Notes under the pieces: model-generated
What the model was told of the DNA's origin: nothing
Seen by the model: the letters and a program-made list of their open reading frames with translations, nothing else
Databases searched by the model: none
Source of the DNA: JAGQOZ01 sp041399205
GTDB lineage: Bacteria; Planctomycetota; Planctomycetia; Pirellulales; Pirellulaceae
DNA: 64,000 bases
Assembly (NCBI GenBank): GCA_041399205.1
Contig: JAWKTK010000003.1
Span: forward strand, 806,001 to 870,000
Direction: 5' to 3'
Shown here: positions 9,246 through 19,665 of the stretch, one piece after another
Numbering within the stretch: position 1 is the first letter of the stretch
Layout: every line of letters begins with the position of its first letter
Program-made: the position numbers and the translations under genes

Positions 9246-10805
9246 ATGGCCAAGACCGCCGTTCTTGATGGAATGATAAAGAGAGCTGATTTTGCACAGC
9301 AAGAAGAGTCCGCGACGTTTGATCTATTCGAAAAAATCCAGATTACCCAGCTTGAATCTAAGAGTCCGATTTTAAAGCTGCTCAGAAAACCCGATTTTCA
9401 ACGTGAGACGAATCATTGGAAACCATCCCAGATTGCGACGTTTATTGCGAGCTTCGCGAACGGCGACCTCATTCCGTCTTTGATTCTTTGGAAGTCTTCA
9501 TCCTTCGTGTTTGTTATTGATGGGGGCCATAGACTTAGCGCGTTAAGAGCCTGGGTAGAAAACGACTATGGAGACGGGCCAATTTCGCATTCTTTTTTCG
9601 CGGGGGAGATACCAGAAGAACAAAAGAAGATCGCCGCGCGGACAAGAAGGGAAGTCGAAAAGGAAATCGGTCGCTATTCTGATTACGTGCGTTCCATGGA
9701 CGTCGAAAACGAAGGCGATTCAGCATTCAAGCTGAAAGCAGCTGCAGCCACGATTTTCACAAAGGCAATTCCAATTCAGTGGATTCAAGGGTCTCAGGAA
9801 GTCGCAGAAGCATCATTCTTCAAAATCAATTCCCAGGGCACGGAACTTGACAAAACGGAAGAGTTGATCTTGCGAAACCGCAAAAAGTCGTATGCACTCG
9901 CTGCCCGTGCGGTGGTTCGATCGGGTACTGGTCACAAGTATTGGTCTAAGTTTGACGAGCCTACGCAGACAAAGATTGAAGAGCTTTCCGGGAAGCTTTT
10001 TGGGGCGCTATTTCAGCCATATATGTCGGAGCCGATTAAGACGTTGGATCTTCCGTTAGGTGGATCAACGTCGCCAGTAGATGCATTGAAAATGTTGATA
10101 GACATGTTCGGCATAGTCGACGGTAAAGCAGACCCGACCAAAGCGATTTCGGAGCTCGACGACGACGTTCAAGGCAAAGAGACGATTGGTATTTTGAAAA
10201 AGACAGATCGAGTCGTCGGTCGATTGACGGGCAATGCCCCTCCAAGTCTAGGACTTCACCCCGCCGTATATTTCTACAATGACAAAGGTAAGCACAGTAG
10301 ATACCTGTTTCTTGGGACTTTGAAGCATTTTGCTGAACGAATCGGGAACAATGACGACAGTTTTTTTCGACATTTTACCGAGTCGCGGAAATCTCTTGAG
10401 AGAGTGCTAATTCAGAAGAAGGCGGTGATTAATCAGGCACTTGCTAACGTTAATAGTCGACAAAGAATTGATCGTGTCTCGAATTTGCTTGGTGGGTTAG
10501 TCGATTATGGTCGTAGAAAGGCAAAGGTTGGAAATGCCGAAATCCTAACGTTGCTCGGTCTCCAGGGGAAGATTACGGAGCTCAAACTACTTGATCCGCC
10601 AGAGACGTTTTCCACTGATACAAAATCTGCAGTGTACCTTGCTGAAAGCCTAAGGGCGGCGAATCGTTGCCCCCTTTGTGACGGTCTACTGGACACGGCA
10701 AAATCTGCGTCATACGACCATATAATTCAGCGACGATCAGGTGGGGCAGGGTCCGTCGAAAACTGCCAGATTACGCATCCGTATTGCAACAGCATCAAGG
10801 AGTGA
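9246..10805 (+). CDS. DUF262/ParB-like and HNH nuclease domain protein (possible GmrSD-like defence enzyme)
   Basis: 519 residues; ATG 9246 follows a purine-rich box. Residues ~50-100 carry a DUF262/ParB-superfamily signature: DFQRETNHWKPSQIATFI, then GDLIPSLILW, then VIDGGHRLSALRAWV, the equivalent of the DGQQR nucleotide-binding loop. The C-terminus has a zinc-finger HNH nuclease: CPLCDGLL, then YDHIIQRRSGGAGSVEN and HPYCNSIK. This is the D-H-I, G-G, N, H-x-x-C-N-x-x-K pattern. This pairing is seen in GmrSD-type modification-dependent restriction enzymes and in other antiphage proteins, where NTP binding gates DNA cleavage. The middle (residues ~150-450) was not recognised. No partner methylase or mobility gene lies beside it. 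It uses AGA and AGG for Arg (ACA AGA AGG near 9640), which neighbours rarely do, consistent with acquisition. Confidence 0.8.
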   Translation: MAKTAVLDGMIKRADFAQQEESATFDLFEKIQITQLESKSPILKLLRKPDFQRETNHWKPSQIATFIASFANGDLIPSLILWKSSSFVFVIDGGHRLSALRAWVENDYGDGPISHSFFAGEIPEEQKKIAARTRREVEKEIGRYSDYVRSMDVENEGDSAFKLKAAAATIFTKAIPIQWIQGSQEVAEASFFKINSQGTELDKTEELILRNRKKSYALAARAVVRSGTGHKYWSKFDEPTQTKIEELSGKLFGALFQPYMSEPIKTLDLPLGGSTSPVDALKMLIDMFGIVDGKADPTKAISELDDDVQGKETIGILKKTDRVVGRLTGNAPPSLGLHPAVYFYNDKGKHSRYLFLGTLKHFAERIGNNDDSFFRHFTESRKSLERVLIQKKAVINQALANVNSRQRIDRVSNLLGGLVDYGRRKAKVGNAEILTLLGLQGKITELKLLDPPETFSTDTKSAVYLAESLRAANRCPLCDGLLDTAKSASYDHIIQRRSGGAGSVENCQITHPYCNSIKE

Positions 10806-10938
10806 CATACATAGTCTAGCTGATTTTCAAGTGAGAACGTTTTTGCAAGAGTGGGTGAAAAAATCGCCAGTCGGATTTGAAATCGCGATCAGCGTCGTCG
10901 GCAAATCCGAAGACGCGAAACGGGCTAGTTGCAACGGC

Positions 10939-12969
10939 TCATTCGGACGCATCGGGTTTGTAGGTCACTTTCTCCACGTCCACTCGGAGTTCTTCCAGAC
11001 GCTTTGCCACGGGATCGGGCATGGATTCTTGGAATCGGCCACCGATTTGTTCGGCCAAGAAGCGTTCGATTTCGGCGTACATGGCCATGCGATTAACGGG
11101 CTTAGCAAATCCATGTCCTTCATCGTCGGCCAGCAAGTAGCTGACATCATGACCGTGATCTCGCAACGCAATGGCAATCTGATCTGCTTCGGCCTGTTTG
11201 ACTCGAGGATCATTCGCGCCTTGCACAATCAGTAGCGGCTTAGAAATCTTGTCGGCGCTGAACAGCGGACTCGCTTCCCGAATGCGTTGTTTGCCTTCGT
11301 CCGAACTGGGATCACCCACCATGCCATACAGGAACGCTCGGCCCGCTTCCCAATACGGAGGAATCGAATCCAGCAACGTGAAGATGTTGCTGGGACCCAC
11401 GATATCGACGCCGCAGGTGTAGACTTCGGGCGTAAAGGCCAAACCCGCCAACGTGGCGTATCCACCGTAGCTGCCGCCCATGATGGCGATTCGATTCTTG
11501 TCGGCAATTCCCTTTTCGATCAGATACTTAACGCCCCAAGTGATATCGTCCTGCATCAGTTTGCCCCATTGCAGGTCGCCTGCGTTCAGAAACTTTTTGC
11601 CATAACCTCCGCTGGCGCGGAAATTAGGTTGCAACACCGCGTAACCTCGATTGGCCAAGAACTGAACTTGCGGATCATATCCCCAGGAGTCTCGAGGCCC
11701 TTTGGGGCCACCGTGCACCAAGATCACCACAGGCAGGTTTTTGGCTTCCATGCCGGCAGGGACGGTCAAGTACGCGGGAATCTCCAGTCCGTCACTGCTG
11801 GGATAGCGCACAGGTGTCATCGGCGCCAGATGTTCTTCGACCGCTTTCAGTTCGGGACGAGGCGTGTATTGATGAATCAGTTCGCGCGTCTTCGCATCGA
11901 AGTACCACGCTTCTGCAGCGAACTTGTCACCGTGTACGGCAATCAGAAACTTGCTGTAATCTTTGGTCGAACTTTGAAACGCGATTTCTCGACCCGGAAA
12001 TTTTTCTCGAAGAAACTTGTAGTTGTCTTCCCAAGTTTGGTTGTGCCAATAGTATCGAGTCTTATCGTCGGTGTAGGAAGTAGAAATGATTTCTCGAGTG
12101 TTACGGTCCAACCGCAGGCCACCAAAGTCAACTCGATTTTCCGGATCACTTTCCACTTTGGTCAATTCTTTGGTTTGCGGATCCATGATAAACAGCGTCA
12201 GCAAATCCAAGTCGCCTTTGTTGGTGACTAGATACAACTTTTCGTTTTTCGGATCCCAGCCGCTGACTCCGGCATTTTCGGTGACCGAAGTTTCGTAGAT
12301 GGGCTCCAGCTGGTCGCCGTCTTTGCGCAGCAGCGTGGTATTGCCGGCTGGGTCGGTGCGACTGAGCAAACGCAGGTTGTCATCCCAATCGAATTCATAG
12401 CCGGTGATACGGTCAGTGTTTTCGTACAGTAGCTTCAATTCGCCGGTGGAAATTTCCAGTCGATAAAGATCGTGCCACGCTTTGTCTCGATCATTCAGCC
12501 CCACCCACAAGAGATCCGGATTGTTTTCGCTGGCATGAACAATCTGCGCCGTGACTTCCTTCATGGGCGTCAAATTGCGAGCGTCCGGGACGTCTTTGCC
12601 TTCTGCCGCCGGTGCCTTCGGATCGACGGCAAACAGGTTCATGTTTTCGTCACCGTCTGAATCTTTCACAAACAAGATGTACTTGCCGTCATCGGTCCAA
12701 GTGTAGCCGTACAAAGGTCGAACGCTATCGGTGATGGGTCGGGCTGCTTCAAACGGTTCGGCGAATTCTTTGACCCAGACATTCATAATGCCGTTGTAGG
12801 GCTTCATGAACGTTATGAATTTGCCGTCCGGACTGAGCTTTCCGCCGGCAATTTGCGGATTCCCAAAGAAAAGCTCTCGATCCAATAGCGGCGATTCAGC
12901 ATGCATAGTGGCACTCGTCAAAAAGGCAAACAAAAGGCAACAGACAATTCGGGAACACATCTTATTCAT
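10939..12969 (-). CDS. Secreted S9-family peptidase (prolyl oligopeptidase / acylaminoacyl-peptidase type)
   Basis: A 676-residue protein from ATG 12969, chosen because MNKMCSRIVCCLLFAFLTS is a signal peptide; the frame extends upstream without support. The first ~380 residues form the beta-propeller (GGKLSPDGKFITFMKPYNG, YTWTDDGKYILFV). The catalytic alpha/beta-hydrolase follows: LPVVILVHGGPKGPRDSWGY, then the serine elbow MGGSYGGYATLAG at about residue 496, the acid in GANDPRVKQAEADQ at about 586, and the His in DEGHGFAKP at about 618. It should cleave small peptides in the periplasm or outside. It is monocistronic, with its 3' end toward the HNH gene. Confidence 0.92.
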   Translation of the reverse strand: MNKMCSRIVCCLLFAFLTSATMHAESPLLDRELFFGNPQIAGGKLSPDGKFITFMKPYNGIMNVWVKEFAEPFEAARPITDSVRPLYGYTWTDDGKYILFVKDSDGDENMNLFAVDPKAPAAEGKDVPDARNLTPMKEVTAQIVHASENNPDLLWVGLNDRDKAWHDLYRLEISTGELKLLYENTDRITGYEFDWDDNLRLLSRTDPAGNTTLLRKDGDQLEPIYETSVTENAGVSGWDPKNEKLYLVTNKGDLDLLTLFIMDPQTKELTKVESDPENRVDFGGLRLDRNTREIISTSYTDDKTRYYWHNQTWEDNYKFLREKFPGREIAFQSSTKDYSKFLIAVHGDKFAAEAWYFDAKTRELIHQYTPRPELKAVEEHLAPMTPVRYPSSDGLEIPAYLTVPAGMEAKNLPVVILVHGGPKGPRDSWGYDPQVQFLANRGYAVLQPNFRASGGYGKKFLNAGDLQWGKLMQDDITWGVKYLIEKGIADKNRIAIMGGSYGGYATLAGLAFTPEVYTCGVDIVGPSNIFTLLDSIPPYWEAGRAFLYGMVGDPSSDEGKQRIREASPLFSADKISKPLLIVQGANDPRVKQAEADQIAIALRDHGHDVSYLLADDEGHGFAKPVNRMAMYAEIERFLAEQIGGRFQESMPDPVAKRLEELRVDVEKVTYKPDASE

Positions 12970-13193
12970 AGGAAGTCCATCAAGTTTGAGGTAATGGAAA
13001 ACGATTTCCAGTGGAATTCGGCGTTGCGAAATGCCGGCGAACGCGACGGCTGGTGTCGCATGCGAACCGCCAGCATCACCGCATCGTAACAGAATTCGCC
13101 CGAAGCCAGAATGTCGAAAGACGTCCAACGGTGTTCTGCAAGTTCAAGCAGAATCAAGATTTATCGCTGGAAATTGCGACGATGACGAGCCGC

Positions 13194-14198
13194 TTAGAGC
13201 TGCGGACTCGCGCCCGTTTCGCCGGAAATGGGCGTCGACGAATTTACTTTGTCGCCGAATTGCTGAAATGGCATTTTTTTTTCTGGGCCGTCAACGAATA
13301 CGCTGCGAGTATTCATCGGAGTGTTAGGACCAGTGATATCCAGCGAATGTTGTTCGCTCAGTACGCCTAGGATCAAACAGGTTCCCACGACGACAGCCAA
13401 GCCAACTCGGTAATAACCAAAAAGCTCCATGCCGTTACGCTTGAGGTAGGCCACCATCCATTTCACGGCGACAAATGCCGCCACCCAAGCGGCCAACGAT
13501 CCGTAAATCATGGTGGCAATACTGTGTTCGGCTAGCATGACAGGTCCGGCCGATCCTGCTTTGTAAACCGTGGCAGCCAGTAATGTGATCACGCCCAGCA
13601 AAAAACTAAATTCGACCGCTGCAGAAAGACTCATTCCCAGCAGCACGCCGCCGCAAATGGTTACTAAGCTGCGGCTGGTTCCCGGCCACATTGCCAAGCA
13701 TTGAATCAGTCCAATTCCTAATGCGATTTTCCAGCTCATCTGTTCCAGCGGAAGACTTCGCGTTGGACGATTCGAGTCGCTTGAACGGAGCCAATACGAT
13801 GCTAACAGAATCGCAATGCCGCCCACAAACCACGCCGCGACAATGGTCCAGAGACGAAACAACTTTTCTTCGATCAAATCGTCGAATAGCAGGCCTACCA
13901 CCGCTGCGGGGATAAATGCCACGATCAGGTTCAGTGACAGCTTTGCGCCGTTCGCATTACCAGGGCCAATGCCGAATACGCCCAGCGTGCCCACCACGGC
14001 GTTACGCACTTGCTGCCAGTAAATGCCAAGAACAGCCAATATGGCCCCAGTCTGGATGCAGACCGCATACGCGTTGGCTGCTTCCGATTCCGGAATTCCT
14101 AGCGCGTTGAACCAGCAGTAGCAACAGTGGAACTTACCGGCAGGTACTCGGTGAAGTCCTTCAACACAACCCAATGATTACAGCTTCCACCAAGACAT
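13194..14198 (-). CDS. uppP: Undecaprenyl-diphosphatase UppP (BacA), N-terminus frameshifted
   Basis: A polytopic membrane enzyme that recycles undecaprenyl pyrophosphate for peptidoglycan and other glycan synthesis. The conserved second motif is intact: CLAMWPGTSRSLVTICGGVL, followed by LLGMSLSAAVEFSFLLG. Many hydrophobic segments follow. The first motif is recovered only by joining frames near 14100-14198: MSWW, EAVIIGL, VEG, then FTEYLPVSST, then NALGIPESEAANAYAVCIQ. That implies about three indels in the first 100 bases. The start is therefore placed at ATG 14198, not at the literal start 14174. The C-terminus runs ~45 residues beyond the last membrane helix with no family match and may also be off frame. 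Confidence 0.85.
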
Positions 14199-14477
14199 AC
14201 TTAGAGCTTCTAGGTGTTATGAAAAAGATCTGAAGTAAAAAATCCATTATGAAACTATGGGCCATATTCGCTATCCCCACGTCTCTAGAACTACCAAGGT
14301 TAAGCCTTTTTTAACAATACGCACAGGCTTTCGTCGCATTTAGGGGCGAAAGCGGCTGGCCACAATCCCCATTGATTCAATTGGGATGGTCGACATAATC
14401 GCGAACAGAAGCAGTTTACTCGAAGTAGTACTAGTTATTTTGCCAATGAATTTTGGCAAGGAGGGAGTGTTTTTTTG

Positions 14478-15387
14478 ATGAAGTGGAATCTAAACGCCAG
14501 TTGTCTGGGTATTCGAGCTCGAGAAAACGAAGTTATCGAATTAGCTTTGACCTACGGATTTGCGACATTTGACTTAGATGCGAACAGTTTTATCGGAAAT
14601 CTGCAGACTCGAGGTCCCGAAACCGCTACTCGCTTTATTTCCAGTGGAAACATCAAGATCGGAAGCTTCACTGTACCCGTAGATTTAAGTGTCGATGATG
14701 CGGAATTTAACGATCAGTGGCAGTCGCTGCAAAACTGCCTTGGCACGATCGCTTCTTTTGGCACAAGTGTCGGCATCGCAACCGTGTCACCGCACCATCC
14801 AAGTTTGCCATATCAGGAAAACTTTGAACGTCATCGCCAGCGACTCGATACCATAGCCGCAGAGCTCTCGCACAGCATGGAATGCGTTTGGCCATTGATC
14901 TGGGCGAAGACTGCCAGCCGTCAGCGGAGGGTGGCCATTCCTTTATTCGTTCGCCGGAAGCATTAATCGCGTTGATGCAGACAGTGTCGCATGATCAGAT
15001 CGGAATCTGCATTGATACGTCGAGCTGGTTTCAGAACAGGCACGGTTCAGCAAATTCAGGCGTTGCCGTCTGACAAGATTCTGTACGTTCCGCTTGTCAG
15101 GTGTCGCTGAACCCGTAGAAGATTCTTCAGGAGAATTGGTACCGGCTTCCAGTCGATGTTTGCTTTCACAAAACGACCAGACCGTGCCCACTGCCGAATT
15201 CCGCACGTTGCTGGAAGAGGTTGGCTACGATGGTTTGATTGCACCGGCGTGTCATTCGCTGCAGGTGACGGGAATGTCCAAGGACCAAGTGGCCAAAGCG
15301 GCGGCCAAGTCGTTGAAAGAATTCATTTCTCCACCCGTTGGCGACGAGACGGCCGAGGTGGTAGCCACTGTCGCCGCCAGTTCGTAA
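14478..15387 (+). CDS. Second sugar phosphate isomerase/epimerase-like gene, in three frames
   Basis: ATG 14478 has a very strong AGGAGGGAG ten bases upstream. The protein is recovered from three frames: MKWNLNASCLGIRARENEVI to about 14870; GMRLAIDLGEDCQPSAEGGH through QIGICIDTSSWF to about 15055; and VRLSGVAEPVED through FRTLLEEVGYDGLIAPACHS to the stop at 15387. The order (N-terminal strand with GL/GI, central LAIDLGED, then ICIDTS) is that of the AP-endonuclease-2/xylose-isomerase TIM barrel. Metal-binding Glu/His positions look poorly conserved, so the substrate is unknown. The MBL-fold gene starts 7 bases after the stop, so the two are probably co-transcribed. Confidence 0.65.
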
Positions 15388-15393
15388 CCAAAG

Positions 15394-16343
15394 ATGCTCC
15401 ACTTCCACAATGGAGTATTTTTAACAGAAATAGGCCTGGGGCTGGATGTCACCAGGCCTTTGCGAACCGGATACATTTCGCACGCGCATGCCGATCACAT
15501 GGCACCGCATCAACTGACCATTTGCACTCGTCAAACGGCCGAATTCTATCGCTTTCGACTCGGGCAACAACGACCTGTTCGCATCCTGCCGTTGGATTCG
15601 CCAGAGCGTTCGGTTCAACCACCTGAAATCCCTTTTGCTACCGGCCGGGCACATGTTGGGATCGTCGCTGATCCACGTGCAAGGCCAACAAGATCGTTAC
15701 TGTACACTGGCGATTTGATCTCGCTCCCAAAGCCACGACCGAACCCGCTCGATTGCCACAAGCCAACATCTTGGTGATGGAATGCACTTTTGGTAGACCC
15801 GAATATGTGTTTCCGCCAAGCGATGAAGTGCTAGACGCCTTGGCGAATTCCCTACGGCGCAGTCTTGCCCAAGGAAAAGTCCCCATTGTTCACACCTACG
15901 TCTTGGGAAAGGCGCAAGAACTGGTCTGGCAATTTCAGCAACGAGGCTTCCGTTTGTGCGTGCACCCAGAGATCGCCAAATATTGTCAACTGTATCAGCA
16001 GCTGGGAGTCGACTTGGGCGAATTCGAAATCATCGGCAATTCGCCACCAACCGGCCGTGTCTATCTGGCTCCGCCCAAGTCACAACCAGGTGTGCGAACC
16101 ATCCGGATTCCTCGTTCCGTCCACTTGGGCGTTACAGGCTGGGCCATCGACACCAAGACTAAGCGGCGACTCCAATTAGACCACGTATTTCCGCTTTCTG
16201 ATCACGCCGACTTTTCACAGCTTGTACAAGCCGTTGAAATCGTTCAACCAGACAAAGTCTACTGCGTGCATGGTCAGCCCGAGTTTGCGGATGTGCTGCG
16301 AACCATGGGCTGGGACGCCGAGTACCAAGGCAAACGTTCTTAG
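15394..16343 (+). CDS. MBL-fold metallo-hydrolase (beta-CASP exonuclease-like), frameshifted
   Basis: Starts 7 bases after the preceding gene. The zinc-binding motif YISHAHADHMAPHQ and the following CTRQTAEFYRFRL resemble MBL-fold nuclease-like proteins associated with DNA ligase or RNA processing. From about 15625 the frame changes: LLPAGHMLGSSLIHVQGQQD is in frame 2, then LLYTGDL, then LPQANILVMECTFGRPEYVF resumes in the 15753-16343 ORF. The later motifs IVHTYVLGKAQEL, LSDHADFSQL and VYCVHGQPEFADVL fit the beta-CASP-like half. Two to three indels within 130 bases break it. Role is inferred from fold only: probably hydrolysis of a nucleic-acid phosphodiester. Confidence 0.7.
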
Positions 16344-16396
16344 CTGGACGACAACATCCGCTTCGGCGCATCATGGCGTTTCTACTAACCAGCCGT

Positions 16397-17686
16397 TTAC
16401 TTCGCCTTATCGTTTGTCCATCTTGAAACGTCCAACCGCAACAACAAGCCTATGGCGATCAAGCCTAACCCGATTGACCAGATCGGTTCGACCCAGAAGG
16501 CCAGAAACAGACACGCCGCCAAACCGACATACGCGGGCCAAATGGGAAACAAGCGTTCCGCCGGTGCGATACGAATGGCACACGCATTGGTCAATGCGTA
16601 ATAAACCAACACGGTAAACGCGCTGAACGACCACGTGGTCTTCACACTGCCCGTCAGCACAAACGCGGCGACGATTCCTGCCACCACCAACGTAGCCACG
16701 ACCGGCACTCCTTGGCCGCTGATCACCGCCACGCCAACCGGCATATCACGACGCCGACCCATCGCCAGCAATACTCGAGATAACCCCAGCAGCAGATTCA
16801 GCAAAACGCCAGCCATGGCCGTCATGGCACCGATACTTAACAACGTCGCCACGCCTGGCACTGACAACGCTGCCGCCACTTCCTCTAAAGGTGCCATGCG
16901 CTGTTGCGTGGCTGCTCCAAATTCTTCCGCGCCCAATGTGCCGACAGCCGTCACCGCCACCAACAAATATAGCAACATGGAAGCCAACAGCGTGACGATC
17001 ACGGCTTTGGGAATCGTGTGTCGAGGATCACGGACTTCTTCGCCCAAGGTGGCGATGCGTCCGTATCCGGTGTACGCCACAAACATCAACGCTGTGGCTT
17101 GCAGAAACCGAGCCCAAGAAAATTCGGCGCGAACCGCGTTCAAGACATTCGCTTCGAAACCTCGAACGGTCGACGGCAATCCGGCCACCACCAACGTCAA
17201 CAGCGAAATCAGCGTTACCGTGACAATGACAATGTTCGCCCAGTTCGCTCGGGAAATCCCCATCAACACCACCACGGTCACCACCACTAACACACCTGTC
17301 GCCAACGGGATTTTCCACGTTTCCACCGGCAGATCTAACATGGTGGTCAAGTAACCGGCAAAACCCAATGCGGCGGTGGCGGCGGAAGCGCTCTTGGCGC
17401 ACAGGAACATCCAGCCTGCCACAAAACCTAAATTCGGCGAAAGCCAACGATAACCATATTCATACGTTCCGCCGCTGACCGGATGGTTCGCGGCCAGTTG
17501 AGCGCTGCTGAGTCCATTACAAATGGCGACCAACGACGCCAGGAAGATGGCCAACAATACGGAAACGCCCGTCGTTTGTGCGCCTAAACCAATACTGACA
17601 AACACGCCGGTCCCGACGATGGAGCCGAGTCCCATCATGGTCGCGCCGAAGACGCCGATTTCTCGCCGCAGTTGTTTTTCTTGCAT
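16397..17686 (-). CDS. APC-superfamily amino acid permease
   Basis: Start is taken at ATG 17686 (MQEKQLRREIGVFGATMMGL), because the longer frame adds 28 unsupported residues and would overlap the OPT gene. The 429-residue protein has about 12 hydrophobic helices. The first holds the substrate-site loop GSIVGTGVFVSIGLG; later come NHPVSGGTYEYGYRWLSP and VAYTGYGRIATLGEEVRDP, typical of the APC family of proton-coupled amino acid transporters. The gene lies 5 bases downstream of the OPT transporter gene on the same strand, suggesting one operon for peptide and amino acid uptake. Specificity cannot be read from sequence. Confidence 0.88.
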   Translation of the reverse strand: MQEKQLRREIGVFGATMMGLGSIVGTGVFVSIGLGAQTTGVSVLLAIFLASLVAICNGLSSAQLAANHPVSGGTYEYGYRWLSPNLGFVAGWMFLCAKSASAATAALGFAGYLTTMLDLPVETWKIPLATGVLVVVTVVVLMGISRANWANIVIVTVTLISLLTLVVAGLPSTVRGFEANVLNAVRAEFSWARFLQATALMFVAYTGYGRIATLGEEVRDPRHTIPKAVIVTLLASMLLYLLVAVTAVGTLGAEEFGAATQQRMAPLEEVAAALSVPGVATLLSIGAMTAMAGVLLNLLLGLSRVLLAMGRRRDMPVGVAVISGQGVPVVATLVVAGIVAAFVLTGSVKTTWSFSAFTVLVYYALTNACAIRIAPAERLFPIWPAYVGLAACLFLAFWVEPIWSIGLGLIAIGLLLRLDVSRWTNDKAK

Positions 17687-17691
17687 GAACG

Positions 17692-19665
17692 CTATTTTTC
17701 TTCTCGCGTGCGACTGGACCACATAAATACCAGTGCCGCAATCGCCAACAACGCCGCCAGCGAAATCCACTGTCCAGCCAAGTCGACGACGCCGTCGGAG
17801 AGACTCAATACTTTTCCGATCCCATCGGCACCATGGACGACGGGAACTCCTAGATACGACAGCAATTGCGTGAACACACCCATCAGCGATTCGCCGGCAA
17901 TCAATCCGGACACAATCAAGATGCCTCGATGGGCCTTCGTTTCCGTACCGGGCGCATCCAAACGGTCTACTGCGGTTCGTACCAAACCGCCCAAGACCAT
18001 CGGCACGGAGATTCCTAACGGCAGATAGATGCCTACCGCAACCGGCATCAAGTGCAGGCGAACTTTGGAACCGATTTTACACAACACGTTATCGGCTATC
18101 AGAATGCAAACGCCCACGATCGCTCCATAAGCCACCATGTCTTTGGGAATGGCTTGACCGTCACTGCCGAAGAAGCCGTTGACCAACGCCGCGAACAAAC
18201 CGGCTTGTGGCGCGGCGAGTTCTTCGCCGCCAATGCCTCCCTTGCCTGCGTTCAGCGAACCTTGATGCAAGATGGTCATCACCGGGGCCATCACAAAAGC
18301 CGCCACACTCACTCCAATGATTTGCATGATCTGTTGGCTGCGAGGTGACGCGCCAATCATGTGTCCGGTTTTCAGGTCGTTACAAACATCGCCGGACGTG
18401 CAGGCCACGCAACAGACCACACCCGCTACGCCCAGCGTGGCCAAGATGGCGTCGTGCCCGGTAAATCCAAGCACGTAAAGTAAGACGCCCGTTCCCAACA
18501 CGGCCGTGATAGTCATTCCCGACACGGGACTGTTGGAATTTCCCACTAATCCTACGATGTAGCTGGCCACCGCTGAAAAGAAAAACGACATCAGTAGCAT
18601 CACGGCGGTGATCATCAAGGTCAGTGGTACGTTGCCGCCCAAGACTTTCCAATACAATCCGGCAATGGTCGCGACGGTCAGGACACCCCACAGCAAAATG
18701 GTCTTGCTGGATAGATTTCGTTCGGTAGGCAAAACGTCGGCATCGGAAACAGTTGTATTCGAAAGCAGGTCGACCAACTGTTTCACTGCCGCAGCCAAAC
18801 CTTTTCGCACACTCCAAATCGAGACCACTCCGCCCACAATCATCGCTCCGACACCGATGTAGCGAATTTTGGTGCTCCACAATTGATAAGCTAATTCCAC
18901 TGTCGACAAATCACCGGTTGAACTATCGGGAAGTCCCAACAACGGAATGCCAACCAGCCAACCAATAAAGCCACCGGCAAAAATTTCCAGCGCAATGGGC
19001 AGCGTGATAATGTAGCCGACAGAAAACAGAGCTGGCGAAATGTCACAACCAAAGAAGAAGACTCGATTTGCGCGAACCACCGCTCCTTCGATGGAACCGT
19101 GTAACAATCCCAAAGTCGACTGAGCCAGCTTGAAGATGCCTCCCACGCAGATACCCACCAACATCAGCAGCAGGCCGTCGCTTTTCGAATCATTGCCTTC
19201 GCCCGCCCGCAAAACCTCGGCACACGCCACGCCTTCCGGATACTTCAGCTCTTGGTTGTCCACCACAAAAACTTGCCGCATGGGGATCATCAGCAAGATG
19301 CCCAGCAACCCGCCGGTCAAGGCAATCAGTGACGTGACCCAAAAATCAAAATCATTCCAAACGCCCACAATGATCAACGCCGGCATGGTAAAGACGATTC
19401 CGGCGGCCAGCGATTCTCCAGCAGAAGCAGCCGTTTGGACCAAATTTGATTCCAACGTGGACGACCGCCGAAAGATGCCTCGCAAAATACCCATTGACAC
19501 CACGGCGGCCGGAATGGAGGCGGAAACGGTCATGCCGGCCTTCAGCCCCAAATAGACATTCGCCGCGCCCATGATCACCGACAACACCACGCCCAATACG
19601 ACGGCGGTGATGGTCAGTTCGTATTTTTGGGGACCGGACGATTTATTCGAACGATTATCAGCCAT
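17692..19665 (-). CDS. OPT-family oligopeptide transporter
   Basis: 657 residues with about 15 hydrophobic segments. Signature stretches are GAANVYLGLKAGMTVSASIP near the N-terminus, ELKYPEGVACAEVLRAGE and ACTSGDVCNDLKTGHMIGAS, all characteristic of prokaryotic OPT (YSL-like) transporters that import small peptides or metal chelates. The first 15 residues are Ser/Asn/Lys-rich and cytoplasmic. It is first in a likely operon with the APC permease downstream. Confidence 0.92.
   Translation of the reverse strand: MADNRSNKSSGPQKYELTITAVVLGVVLSVIMGAANVYLGLKAGMTVSASIPAAVVSMGILRGIFRRSSTLESNLVQTAASAGESLAAGIVFTMPALIIVGVWNDFDFWVTSLIALTGGLLGILLMIPMRQVFVVDNQELKYPEGVACAEVLRAGEGNDSKSDGLLLMLVGICVGGIFKLAQSTLGLLHGSIEGAVVRANRVFFFGCDISPALFSVGYIITLPIALEIFAGGFIGWLVGIPLLGLPDSSTGDLSTVELAYQLWSTKIRYIGVGAMIVGGVVSIWSVRKGLAAAVKQLVDLLSNTTVSDADVLPTERNLSSKTILLWGVLTVATIAGLYWKVLGGNVPLTLMITAVMLLMSFFFSAVASYIVGLVGNSNSPVSGMTITAVLGTGVLLYVLGFTGHDAILATLGVAGVVCCVACTSGDVCNDLKTGHMIGASPRSQQIMQIIGVSVAAFVMAPVMTILHQGSLNAGKGGIGGEELAAPQAGLFAALVNGFFGSDGQAIPKDMVAYGAIVGVCILIADNVLCKIGSKVRLHLMPVAVGIYLPLGISVPMVLGGLVRTAVDRLDAPGTETKAHRGILIVSGLIAGESLMGVFTQLLSYLGVPVVHGADGIGKVLSLSDGVVDLAGQWISLAALLAIAALVFMWSSRTREEK

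Noticed and set aside
11287..12231. 314-codon plus-strand frame inside the S9 peptidase gene
   Set aside because: Antisense shadow of an intact peptidase with all catalytic motifs.
16635..17354. 239-codon plus-strand frame opposite the APC permease
   Set aside because: Thr/Asn-rich translation typical of the complement of a hydrophobic membrane protein gene.
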